Positions 1 to 11,917 of a DNA stretch of 64,000 bases are shown in pieces (positions within the stretch are counted from its first letter, which is position 1; every line of letters starts with the position of its first letter). Source of the DNA: Cardiocondyla obscurior (Eukaryota > Arthropoda > Insecta > Hymenoptera > Formicidae). The stretch is taken from the NCBI RefSeq assembly GCF_019399895.1, contig NC_091879.1:496001-560000 (forward strand), read 5' to 3'. The position numbers and the translations under genes were made by a program. Below the pieces are notes generated by a model, which made no database searches, was not told the origin of the DNA, and saw only the letters and a program-made list of their open reading frames with translations.

Positions 1-3000
1 CACGGTCGCAGTAATCACCAAGCTGAACTCGCGATCCCCGCTGTCGTAATCGACCGGCTTTCGGAGGATCAGGGCAGTCCTGTGCCCGGACTCGAGGGAG
101 AACTTCCCCTGCTCGTTCCCTCTCACGATGGCGTAATAGACGTCGCTGTTTGGCGTGTTCGGCTTGTCGCCATCCAGCGCGTGGATCCCGCGGAATATCG
201 TCACGCCTGCGAATTTCATTTTCAAGTCCCTTCGTACGCGGCTCTTGCGGGATATGCGAGGAAAAGGGGAAGGAACGCGGGAGAAAAATCGCTGCTCGAT
301 CCCCGATGGAATTTGGAAAAATGGAATTTTATGTAGAGCGAAATCCGGTCTCGCGGAAAAATATCCGGGAAAACGTAGAATGCCGGATTTCTACGCGCAG
401 CGAACCGTGCCCTGCGTCCGAGTAACATTTCATTTCCGCGATCGCGCGGATCACGCGACATGTTACATGCAAATGCGATCAGGAGGGTATCAATTATACA
501 TCCAGGTGTGGCAGCGCGATTTATGATATCGCGTTAAAAAAAAAAAAGAGAAAGAGAAGAAGTGTGATATCTTACCAACTGGCGTAAGCTCGTCCACCGT
601 TACGTGATAAGGCGCGTCGACGAATTGCGGCGCGTGGTCGTTTATGTCCTCCACGTAAATCGTTACGGACAAGTGCGACGACACCTAAACGAAAATCACA
701 TTCGGTGGCTGCAGTTTCTCCCTCGCGTCTTCGTCGGTCGGTCGCTCCCAGCCTCTAATCCGTGCCGAATTATGCGACGGCACACATTCGGCATCTCGGG
801 GCTCATTTTACGGCTCGGGTCATAAAACGCGATCGTTTGGGAAATGAAAAAGGAGATCGATATAGCTCCCGGGGAAACGGTACTTGGCGTGGTCCCTCGC
901 GGAATCGAGCGTTTACATATCGAGCGAGTTAAGCGCGGATCTAGCGCGCGACCGTTCGCCGCGAAAGCCGCGATCGTTGGCAATCAAGTCGAGTAAACAG
1001 TGGAGCAGACGGCGGGGTCCATCGATCACCGCTTTCCGCTCGTTCGTTTCGTCGCGGCCGAGTATCTTCGAAAGCGAGCGAGTCCGAGAGGCGCTAAAGT
1101 GGTCCGAGAGAAACGCCGATTTGCATCCCCCGATTTACGATTATCCGCCTATAACGAAAATTTTATTTATTCGGCGCTTGAAAATCATAAAATTAATCGG
1201 CCAGGGTGCCGTTCGGCCGCGATTTGTTACATAAAACGCTTATTACTACGCGCGAAAGAGCCTGGAACCGGTAAACTCGACCCGCGCGTTCTTTTCTCGC
1301 GCCGAACCGGCTCGCGGCACGCTCTAATTGCACGCTCGAACTCGAAAAAAAATCTCGCGACAATCTTGTTAAGGGGCAACGAGCGAGGGCAGCCGAACGC
1401 TAGCGATTTTCATTACGAGACCAACGACCGACGAAACGCAACACCCAATTTTCTTATACATATATAATATTATTAATATCGTTATTATTATATTGTGCAT
1501 AATTATTAATAATATATAATATTATTAATGTTATGTATTTTCTTACCGATGAATCACCGAAGCCCGAGTCGCAGGAGACTCGGAACTTTAGCAGGTTTCT
1601 CGGCGATTCCGCGTCCACCAAGTCTTCCAGAGACTGCGCCAAAATCAGAGAAACATGCGTCGCATTCGTCTCCTTGTACGTGAAAAAACCTGCATCTTCT
1701 TCCTGCAAGATTAATTTTTCGCGCGTTGCTTTAGCAAACGGGTTTAAGACCGGTCGCTCTAGCTTTCTGGCGAATTCGCTTGTCCATTAGAAACGAAAGA
1801 TAAAGATGAGATCGTGAGATCCCGATAAACGAATCAATCGGAAAGCTGGAGCAACCCGAGTCCAACGGGAATTCGCGACGTACCTTGTCGACTGCCGTGA
1901 TAGAGAGCCGATTTCTCGGATGCGCCTCCAGCGAGAGGATCTCCGTACCAGTTTCCAAATTCTCCGGCACTCGCACGAATTTTAAGTACTCGCCGACGGG
2001 ATAAAACTGGCATCCTGTCAAGCGGAGGTTAAGAACGTTAAGCATACTTATCGCGTCTATATAAGTATGTATAATAATTTACGTGTAATACACCTAAATA
2101 AATGCATAAAATATGCAAACTTTCTTTGCGATTAAATTTCTCTGTGATACTTAAATATGAATCGTCTCTCGCTCGTACACCGAAGGGCAGATACGGCATT
2201 TTCTGCGGCTAGCGTACGTAATATTAAAGACGGTAAAGACAGGGGATGAGAGAACGGAGAGAAATCAGTCATCGGCAAACCGGCCGGCGCGGTATATACC
2301 TACACGCGGTACTACATATAAAAGAATAAAAAAAAAAAAAAATAATAATTGCCGTTCGAGCGATATTACGCCACATGCGTGTTTTATATTTTTAGACAAA
2401 GAATCCCGTATCCGCCGTGTGTTTCGTCACTGAAAACCACGTGGCACGTGAGCGATCCTCTCTGGCTTGACGCTATTGTTGCGTACGCGTTGAAGTCCGT
2501 ACGACCGACTAATTATCCGACATGATCTGGACGCGAGAGTGAAACATAGCACCCGGCCGCGAAAGGGAACGGATCGGGAGGCGATAACGGAGCCGCCCGG
2601 CCGTTATCTGGCCACGAAGGAAGCTGCCTTGATTTTATCTCAATTTATTCCAGTTACCGCGATCGCTGAGCCGATCAGATCGACTCGCAGTATCTCGACA
2701 CGTTAAGACGCATCTACAACTCTCTCGGGAGACTTTATCACCACCTCTTTTGCTCGTAAAAACGTTACACCCCAGCGATCCGTTTCGAGAGCCCGGTATC
2801 TTCGTAATCGCGCTGCCTACGCTGACTGCACGCGCGGATCATCATTTTATGCTCGTTCGAGGTTTTTCCACGGCGGCTACTCGCGTCGTGCAGCGGACGG
2901 TTACGCGATAAACCCTTGCCCGTTTCTGTGCAATCTCGCAGAAACATATACCCTAGATTGCATCAAAAGACAAAGACATTATAATATATTTAAAATTAAT

Positions 3001-6000
3001 TTTATTTTGTAAGTTTTATTAATTTTTTTAATTAATCACGAGGATAAAAAAGATAGGTCAGTTCGCGGTAAGCTTCGGCGGCTCTTTCACCTTTTGACGC
3101 GCTCTGTATGACGGAAGCCGGCCCGTGTCAGGATTTTCTCGCTATCGCGCCTCGATCCCATAAATCTCTAATCCAGTCGAAGGTGAATTCTTATCGAGAC
3201 TGAGCATCGTGGGCTTGATGCATTATTATTGTGCCCCATTTATGTCACATCGGGTCGATCGAGTCATCGTTAGTTATTCCGCTGCAAAGTTCGGTCTTTC
3301 GCGGCGACAAGTACTCTGAGTTTTGTAACAAAGTCCCCGTCCCTCGTCTCGGCCACCTACATCGTGCCGCACAGGTGGTCCCGCGGTCACTTATCACGGC
3401 GGACTTTCACCTTATCACCCGGCGAATGTAACGCGGTCCGATTACGAGGTGGACGCGCGCTCATGCGTACCTGCCGCGCTGGTTCCCGTTATTTTTTTCT
3501 CGTCAGCGAATCTACGACCAGCTAAAGTTTTCTTCGGCCACGCGAGACTTTCGCAATGACCCTTTTGCGTGCGAACCTCTTATCCGGCTAAGGCTTCAAT
3601 CTCGGACAAAAAAAAATTTGCAGCAGCTTCCTTAGGTCATTCTCAGCGTTTATTTCGAAAAATCCACGCTTCGTCTTAATTGCATCGTCTCGTCGATGAC
3701 GCGCGATCACTTCCGGATTTCTCACCCTCGAATCTCGCGACGCGTCAAACGATGCTGTCGCGTCGGACGCGGTTATGCCTTAATTAAGAATTTACTTACG
3801 TGGCGGAACTAATTGCGAAACCCACGGCTGATTATTACCGGCGTCGTTACGCGCGGTTAAAAATAACTTTGCACTTTCTAGCCCGTCCCGGGCGACGCCA
3901 AGTGAGGCGTTTTCCCGCGAGGTGCGAATCCGAAATCCCGTCGATTACGGTCACCGGCAAATTGCGTGCGTAAAGCGCGCGAGTAACGCGACGCCGAGAA
4001 ACTTAGTGGTCACGGACGATGTGAGCTGTTATTTATAAGAATTTCAACCGTAAAACCTATGAGCTGATAAACTCTGCGCTCTAATAATATCAGAAACGAT
4101 GTAAGAAAGAAATGTTCTTTTTTGCATACTTAAACGTACTCTTTTGCCGCTCCTCTGTTGCAACGTTTAACGTTAAACGGATAACGCCCCGTGCCCGCTA
4201 ACTCGCGCAATTAATGGCTCTTAGTTTTTAACCACCTTCTTGAACGGCGTAATTGGCGTGAAAGTATTTATCTCGAGCTGTGCGAGTCGCCGCGTGTTTC
4301 GCGGTTAGCATTGAATCTCTCGGAGCTTTACTTTCCAGAGGGATCGCAAACGTTTTAGAGGAATCACTTCGCGGGAGTCGCGCCTCGGTCTTTCTCTTTC
4401 GCATCGAGCGGTCTCTGGCTGCCTTCCGCGTTCATTTCTCGAGTCGACGCGAGAAAGGGGATTACTTTTGAAAGGCGAGCGGGCCAAGAAGATCGCGTGC
4501 AAGCGCCTCGACACGCTCGCGCGGGCACATCTTCATCGAGATGAGCGTTATACGTCGCTGCGACAATGAATGTGCTTCTCCTGTCGCACACAATGTACAT
4601 GCATGCATATGCACACGTATGCGCGCAAGCGTATCATTGCATTTACAAGAGTGAGCTGCTCTCCGGAGCTTCGACGGAAGTGGTCCAAGGTCGGTCTACT
4701 TTTTGCGCCCTTTTGCAGCTTCTCGAAATTGGGATGAACCTCGCGAGCACGAAACCTCGAGCGTCCCCGCTCTCGAAGCAACTTGCACGACTCCCGTGCG
4801 CGAACGTTCGCGATATAAATTTCATATGTTTGTAATTGCGCGACGCGAGTCGGTTAATTATGACGAGAAATATTTTAGCAATAATTATCGCAAGTATTTT
4901 CCACTTTCCTTTCGTTTCGAAGCATTCAATTGGCTCGGTTAGCTCGATCCTATCATCGCTAAATGTTATTTTAATTAAATTTCTTTTTTTCCTCTCTCCT
5001 TTTTCTTCGCGTGCTTCGTAAAGTTCGTTTTTAATACTCGAAGTAAATCGGTTACAACATTTATCCGGCAGGTATTAATTTGGAAATTTTTGTAAGATTA
5101 TTAAATGACAAGAGCTACAAAAATTCCTGGCGTTTCCACTTGAGTCGAGCAGCAGTCCTTCAAGTTCTCTCGAAGCTCACTTTATGGGATCGATTTTTTA
5201 CGGGGCTTCGTTCCGCGGAGTCCACTTCCGCGATGCGACGCCGTAAGCTGCGGGGATACAATGAGCGACGACTGCTCGCATCTTCGCCGGGAGCGATCTC
5301 GCAGGTGCATACCAACGATTCAATCTGTTTGTGCGCAACGGTGAACGCACGTACGCGTCGACAATCGAATATCTGTACGCGCGAGCCGACGGGATATTAC
5401 GATTATTAATAAAGAGATTCCCTTCGCGAGTACGACGGGCAGGTAGCCCGCTAACGAAGCGTCTATAAATTAAACCGACCGCGATCTCACGATCTAAAAT
5501 GGTAACGATGGGAATTAACAGTCCACCTCAGGCAAGGCGGTGCAAATTCGCGCGCGTACCGCTCGCATTGTTATTGGGCTCTGCAATGGTACGCCCGCTA
5601 CTCGACGCGGACTACTCCACATAGGGACTAATTAGACTTTAGCACCGAATCTCCGTCTCGCGACCGTCTCGAAACGACCGAAATCTACTCGAGGGAATGC
5701 TTTAATTTCTTCCGTAATTAAATAACCAGGAAATCACCTCCGTAGGCAATACTTCGTCACTCGTAACTAGTACCTATTAAATTACTCGAACAAATACCCA
5801 AGTACTTATTAATATCGTAATTTAACATATACATATATATTAATGCATTATTTTATTATAATAAAATTATTATAATAAAATATTTTCCAGGAATTTTTTA
5901 CTTCCAGCTAGGCTTTCCTTACTTTAAACTCGTTAAATTTCCTCCTGCATCGATTTCGCGCACAGAAGACTTCCTTCGCTCGAAACGGTCAGGGTTATTA

Positions 6001-6127
6001 CGCGGATTCACCGCTCGTGCGTACCTGTTACGTGGTGAACTTGAACGGAGAGGGTCAGCAGGGCCGCCGCGAGCAGCCAGGTGCACGGCGGCGGCGGAAA
6101 GGCAGGCGTCCTTCTGCGCGGCGACAT
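1..6127 (-). CDS. Cad99C: Cad99C / protocadherin-15-like cadherin, 5' part (partial)
   Basis: Five minus-strand exons in transcription order: 6127-6025, 2014-1884, 1702-1547, 684-576 and 206-1, the last running off the window. All have GT-AG borders and the phases join without a break, giving 235 codons. Exon 1 starts MSPRRRTP and has a hydrophobic core (TWLLAAALLTLSVQV), a clear signal peptide. Next come GCQFYPVGEYLKF and PENLETGTEIL, typical of the first extracellular cadherin repeat of the PCDH15/Cad99C group. Exon 4 carries the calcium-binding linker EDINDHAPQF followed by VDELTPVG, and exon 5 continues TIFRGIHALDGDKPNTPNSD, matching the second repeat of that subfamily (known vertebrate sequence has a very similar ELTPVGTTIF join). 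The family builds microvilli (Drosophila follicle cells) or hair-cell tip links. The rest of the ectodomain, the membrane span and the tail lie outside the window. The subfamily assignment rests on remembered similarity. Confidence 0.85.
2015..6024 (-). other. Long first intron of the Cad99C-like gene
   Basis: This 4.0-kb gap separates the signal-peptide exon (donor at 6024) from the next coding exon (acceptor just above 2014). It is CpG-rich with short AT-rich patches (2085-2120, 2980-3040, 5820-5890). I see no coding exon, RNA gene or transposon in it. A long first intron in a developmental cadherin is a usual place for enhancers, but no specific site can be named from the sequence. Confidence 0.6.
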
Positions 6128-6185
6128 TTTCGACGTCCACGGCTTCTGGTGCGCGTCGTCAGTCACGCCGCAGTCCCGTGCATCT
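6128..6185 (-). other. Probable 5'UTR segment and splice acceptor of the Cad99C-like gene
   Basis: Read on the minus strand, AATAATTTCAG directly precedes position 6185, 58 bases before the ATG. It is a good pyrimidine-rich acceptor, so the coding first exon may be the second exon of the transcript. The leader segment contains a seven-codon upstream ORF (ATG then TGA) that could damp translation. Inference from consensus only. Confidence 0.35.
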
Positions 6186-9100
6186 CTGAAATTATTCGCG
6201 GTGAGTCGACGTCCTAGGCGCGGAACCGTGACGGCGTATTCTCGCAGGCTGCACTAATTGTGAGGTGCATCCTACGCAGGTAGCCACGCGCGTCTTATGT
6301 AAAAGGCCGCTCCGCGATCGAGGGAGGATGCAACCGCGTTCCTCGATACACCGGGGAAGGGAAAGGTTTATTTACCTCTTCCCTGCGAGCAGGGATCAAC
6401 GGCGAGCAACGCACTTGGGTGTTGCAATCGCCGAGGCCTGCCGGTGCGCCGCGAATTTCGAAATTGCATATTGCACACCGTTTCATTATATCGGAAGAAA
6501 TTCATTATATTCAGTTATGACTCTCCCGCGATTGCAAGATCCCGCGAGGATTTTCTCCCGCGAAAGATGCGTGAAAATGTAAGCTTTTTTTCCACGATGA
6601 TTTAGCGAAGCACAATCATCGCGGCGAGTGAGTGTTTCACTTTTACCGTATTGTATTGATATTATCAGCTCGGCGTCCACCTTTCTCCGCAGCGGACGGC
6701 TACGATTTTAATTAAATCCGTGGAGTCTGTCTCGCGCAACAGAATGATGTTAAATAATGCAAGAAGATAGTGAAATGGAGAAGAAAACTAGGCGCTTCCA
6801 AGCTAATCGGTTCGGCATCATGTTAGTTTCGTTTCGGCAGGAAGATGCTTGCGTGTACGCACACAAAACGCGAAGAGCACAGCGACAAATCGACACGGAG
6901 ATCTATGCCGAGGTTTCTTGCACACTGCGATTTCACTTTCAGCGAAACAAGCGACCGTAACTCGAACAAATTGGCGTTACACGATTCGTGCTTGTCAATC
7001 AGTTTGATATTTACCGAGGAATACTCTTCGATGGATCGTTTCGTCCAGTATTTTCGGAGAGACGAATTCCCATCCCTCCCCCTCCCGAAAAAAAAAAGAG
7101 ATATCATCCATATTAAATTGAGACTCGCTCTTGAAACGCCGACGCGGAGCTCACGAGAGAAACTTCCGATTTTAAACGATTTTCTCTTCATCGCGCTTGC
7201 ATCCCATTCGTCCTGCCTGTCTTTGTTAGGGTAAAAGGTGAAACTTTCGCTCCGTTTCGCGTGCACCGTGTTTCGCGAGCGAGTCTCATTTCTCTCGGTC
7301 AGTCACGAGTCGCACGTGCGTGCCACGCGTTATCGACTGCACGATACGAAACCTTGAAACAAGACTTGCCGGAAGATCTCGTTGAACGTCCTTCTTTTTT
7401 TTATTAAAAAAATATATGTATATAATGTATAATAAAATGTAAAAAAAAAAATAAAATATATTAAAGAATTCTGATTTAATACTGCTAGTAAATTTTGTTA
7501 TATTACCATTTTCTTTGAACCTTTCCCGATATAAATTAAACTAAAATTGTAAAACATATTTAGATTTTTAATGCGAAACGTAAACACGCGAGAACCAGTT
7601 TCCTTTAATTGATACCACCGAGAACGAACAAAGTATGCAATATCATCCGGTGTAAAATCCACCGTGGAAGATAAATTTCCGAAACAGACGTCTCATAAAT
7701 CAAATTAACACTTAGTCAAGTTTTTCGCCAGACGGATAAAACTACGGCATCATTTCGCGCCTCAATTTATTTCATCCTCGAGAATATGTTTCTTGCATCT
7801 AAGGCGATAAAACGAGCGAGTGAGAGTACGATGGGATACTACGGCATACCGTCCGTTATTCTTTTTGCGAGAAAAGTACTCTGCGCGACGTCTTTTAGGA
7901 AGACTCGATAGATAAAACTTTCGCTCGCGATCACCAGCGGCGATTTCGCGAACCGAGAATGCCGCCGCGTATATCTTTGCGAGAAAAACTCTCGGCTGGC
8001 GATGAAACTTAACGCGGTCCATTTATAAACGGCCCGGAGGTGGAGAAATGGCGCGAGCCCGCCACGCCGCGTCCGAATAATAAAAATCAGCTGTTTGAGG
8101 CACGCGTGATATAGGAGTCTGCGGCTGAGCTGCGTAAAGTGCCTGGATGCTGCCGGTGACGGCGGCGGTTCGAGGGCACTCTCGCCGGCCGATTTAAGCG
8201 ATCGACGCGAAAAGCGAACGCGTTAAAAGACCATTGGACCGGCGTTCAGTCCGTTCTTATATTTAAATCGTTTTAAATACCGTTTTATTTGGTCTCAATC
8301 ACGGAATCGACTCGAGACGCCACTCGATGACGTTGAGGCAAGAATAAACTGCGAATACCGCTCCTAATGTCCTCTCGAGCGAGTACCTTCGAGTTCTCGA
8401 AAACCAGTACGATATAGATATTGGCCGGGCTTCCTGCATGCGTGTAATAACGGGAATGCGCCAGGAAAACTTTCGCTATTACGTATTTCGCCTTCCACGA
8501 GCGAACGGTAGCTGTCACGCTCGGATGAAGGTTTCAGGCGTCATCGAGCCAACGGAAAAAATGGACCGTTCTCCGCGCACCTTGTCGACTTTGCACTTTG
8601 GCCGCGCGCGGGAAAAACGGAGGAAGCGGCCGATTATCGAGATGACAACTTGCGAAGGGACGAACGGCATTGACCGGAATCCGCGATAATTTATATGCAG
8701 ATGTTTTGTAAAAAAAATAAGGCCGTTTGAATAATAATAAGCCTGCGTTCGCGTTGTCTTTGCTTCTCGGATTTTACGACGTAACCCTTGCAGCAGACTT
8801 GTATTTCCATTTTTCCTGGATTTATAAAATAAAAACTTTTTATCGTCTAATCTCTTTCAAGGAGAATCAATGTCCAAAAATATCGCGAATATTTTACCGA
8901 GCTTACCATTTTCACGTGGAAATAATTCGCAACGAGACAGCAAGACTAACGCAATATCGGAAAAAGAACTGCGCGATTTTGCTTCGACAACTCGGATTTC
9001 CAAACCAGGTGATATCAGGCTGATCGCTTTCGATATCGTTTTTTTTTTGCTGGTGACAAAACGGGCGAAACTCGCGCTCTAATTCGTGCTTTACGAGTGA

Positions 9101-11882
9101 ACGAGAGATTCGGTCGCGGTCGATTGGCGAGGGTGCACATCGTCGGCGGCGTGCGATTGTCGCGTCGATGCTGACGAAGAGACAGCGCGACTGCGACCCT
9201 TCGATCGTACGAAGGGCCACGGAAGTCCAGTCGTTTGAGAGTGACGAACCGACTCTTCCACTGACCTTGCTGGACGATGGCTGATGGTGGATCGGCGGCT
9301 GCGAACCGTTCTTTCGGTCACCCCGGAAACCCAAGGTCTCGCGTGCACTTCGAGGACACTTTGCACGGCACTCTCGCGATCGTTTCTAAGCGACAAGATC
9401 GAACGCGGTTTCATCTATCGAATGAGATATCCACCGGGATTTGTCCGGGTACTACCCTCCCGTTCTCTCCCTCTTTTTTCCTCTCTCTTTCTCTCTCTCG
9501 CTGTCCACCGCGGCACGAAACTTTCGCCCAGATTCGCGTTTCACGTTTCACGAGTGACTAGCATTGGCCGCGGCTCGGATGTTGGCCGCTCGCTACTTTC
9601 GGTGCACCTGCGTCACCTTACCGTCGGGGAGACTTCTGCGACCTGATACGCGAATCGATTTCAGACGGAGTCCGATTCGGGGCCTGCCACGAGCTGCGAA
9701 CGTGCGGGGAAGGAATGGCGAAACGTCCGCGCGTAATGCACATAGACGCGTACCTGTTCTCTCGGCGTGTACCCCCTTCTTTCGCGGACGTCCTTTCGCT
9801 TTCAGCGCGGCCACTGACCACCATTACCCTGCTTACCGTAAAGCACCATCGAGGAACTTCCGTCGTTACGGGACACTCCCCTCCGACCCGTCGCGCGGCG
9901 GCTCCAGATGGTCGGCCGGAGGCCAAAGATGCATCGCATTGTTACGTTATTCAAGTTTACGGGCCTTTTCACCTACTCGAAACGAGTTGAAATAATCCTG
10001 AATCCTCGCGATATTTTCTTTATTTGAAAAATAAATGCGAGTCTTAAAATAGATAGACGTCGGAGCGAAGTCTCTCTCGCGAGAAGAACACGGACAGCGA
10101 TTAACAATTACGAAAGTCGCATTGTCATTACAACGCTGACGATTGTAACGCAAGAGTTTCCGAGAGGACTTTTTACGTTGCTCCCCTTTTTTTTTTCCGT
10201 TGATATTTTTTTTTATCAGCTTGTCGCCGCCAACAGCTTCATAGAAGTGCATTTAATTGACCGCGTTACTTTCAATTAGACGCGAGACGCGTCTCATGGC
10301 GCGCGAGATGATCGATCGGCGTAACAAGCGCGATAACGCAATCCCGAGTCCAGATAATAGCGCAGATTTCACCGTGACGGGCCATAGAATTTATCCGCTC
10401 GCATAATGAGCTTTTCGCAAGTGACGGCAGAGCAGTTTCACCGCGCCGGCATTTGCATAACATTATCGAGCGCGCGGAAAGACAAGAAAGTACCTCGGCG
10501 GTACTTTCGTTCGGCTCGCTGCTAATTTCCGCCCTGTCACATCGCGGAATTAATGATAACCAATATCGAGGGCGCGGATCCGCGAGCTCGTCGGATTAAA
10601 AACATCTCGAGTATGCGCTTAGTCCTCGGTTTAACGCTCTCGTTCCTCTTATTACGTTTCTGGACCGTTACGCCGCACAACTTGTTTGTCGTATGGGCAG
10701 AAGATAATAACCAACGGCGCCGTCTCGTCTAAAGATAACTTTTCCCGCTGTGCGTTTTTTTTATTTTTTTTCCCCTGCGTCTTCGCGCTGCTCGCCCTCG
10801 TTTTTACGACTTTGCGAGTTACCAGTGGGCGCAAACAGTCCCCGAGGGGTAGAAAAGAACCGTCGCGATCGCCGATTGTGGGCAAAGCGTTGCTCTGGCG
10901 CGCGTCGAAACTTGACGGGACGCGAAAGTGAAAGGGAAATATCTAAACGCCAGGAGCAATCGTCGGGCGAACGAAATTACGTAGGTATCGCGTATGAATT
11001 GTGTCATTTACGTGGACTGTGTTCCTTATTTATATAAATGGTGAGTCTGTCATCGGGCCCCGTTTTCCTTTGCGCAACCGTTCCGCGCGATGTGCTGTCG
11101 CGCTTGTCGCACGGTCAAACAGCCTATTTCTCATCGTGGAGACGCGCGAAGTCGCCGGATGCTGGAAAGAGGCCTCAGCCTTGGCCCCATTCGCGGATGA
11201 AGCGATCCCTAATGACTTAGGCCGTCGCGAGGACCGATTGTTTCGCGGCTTTTTCCGAAACAATCGATCGTTTAGTTACGTCGGCTTGATCTTCCGGAAA
11301 TTCCCAAATTGATTCTGGCAAATATTAAAAAATGTAGAAACGCTAAAATTTATTTGTTTTAATTTGTTTTAAATATTAAAAGTTTCTTTTATATTTAAAA
11401 TTAATAGTTTTTTTTTCTTTACTTGACGGTGTTAATTGGGAATTTCTATAAAGGTTGAATTCTCAGTCTTTTCATCGATGATACCTATATACGAAAAACG
11501 TTCTAGACTTGCCTCCCGGTTCTTCGATCAATTCGGTGATCTCGCGAAGGCGAACCAATATTCCTTAAGTTATGATCGACTACAAATAAAGAGCCCTTCG
11601 GATGTTAAATCACGTCGAGTGCACCGGTGAAAGATTACTTGGTTGAATTTCAAATGGCGGGGACTTCGATGGACTTACGATATTTGAAAATAATGATACT
11701 TGAGTTGCAAAAGAAAAGAGAAGAAATATATTTTACGTCATTAAAAAAAAAAAAAAAAAAGAAAGAAACAAGTCTCAACGAATTAAAAGGAACGATTGTG
11801 CTTGCAGTTATTATTTGAGATTAAAAAGTTCTAGAGAGTCTAATAAATAATCTTAATAAATTTTAAAGCATTAAATTAAATT

Positions 11883-11917
11883 AAAATAAAATAAAATAAA
11901 ATAAAATAAAATAAAAT
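11883..11917. repeat. (AAAAT)n pentanucleotide microsatellite
   Basis: Seven nearly perfect AAAAT units in a row inside a larger A/T island (11,820-11,990) with irregular AAATT and TTAAAT repeats around it. A simple sequence repeat, likely length-polymorphic. Confidence 0.85.

Noticed and set aside
9277..9995. Overlapping open frames of 90-143 codons on both strands
   Set aside because: Arginine/serine-rich products typical of CpG-rich non-coding DNA, with no similarity and no consistent splice context.
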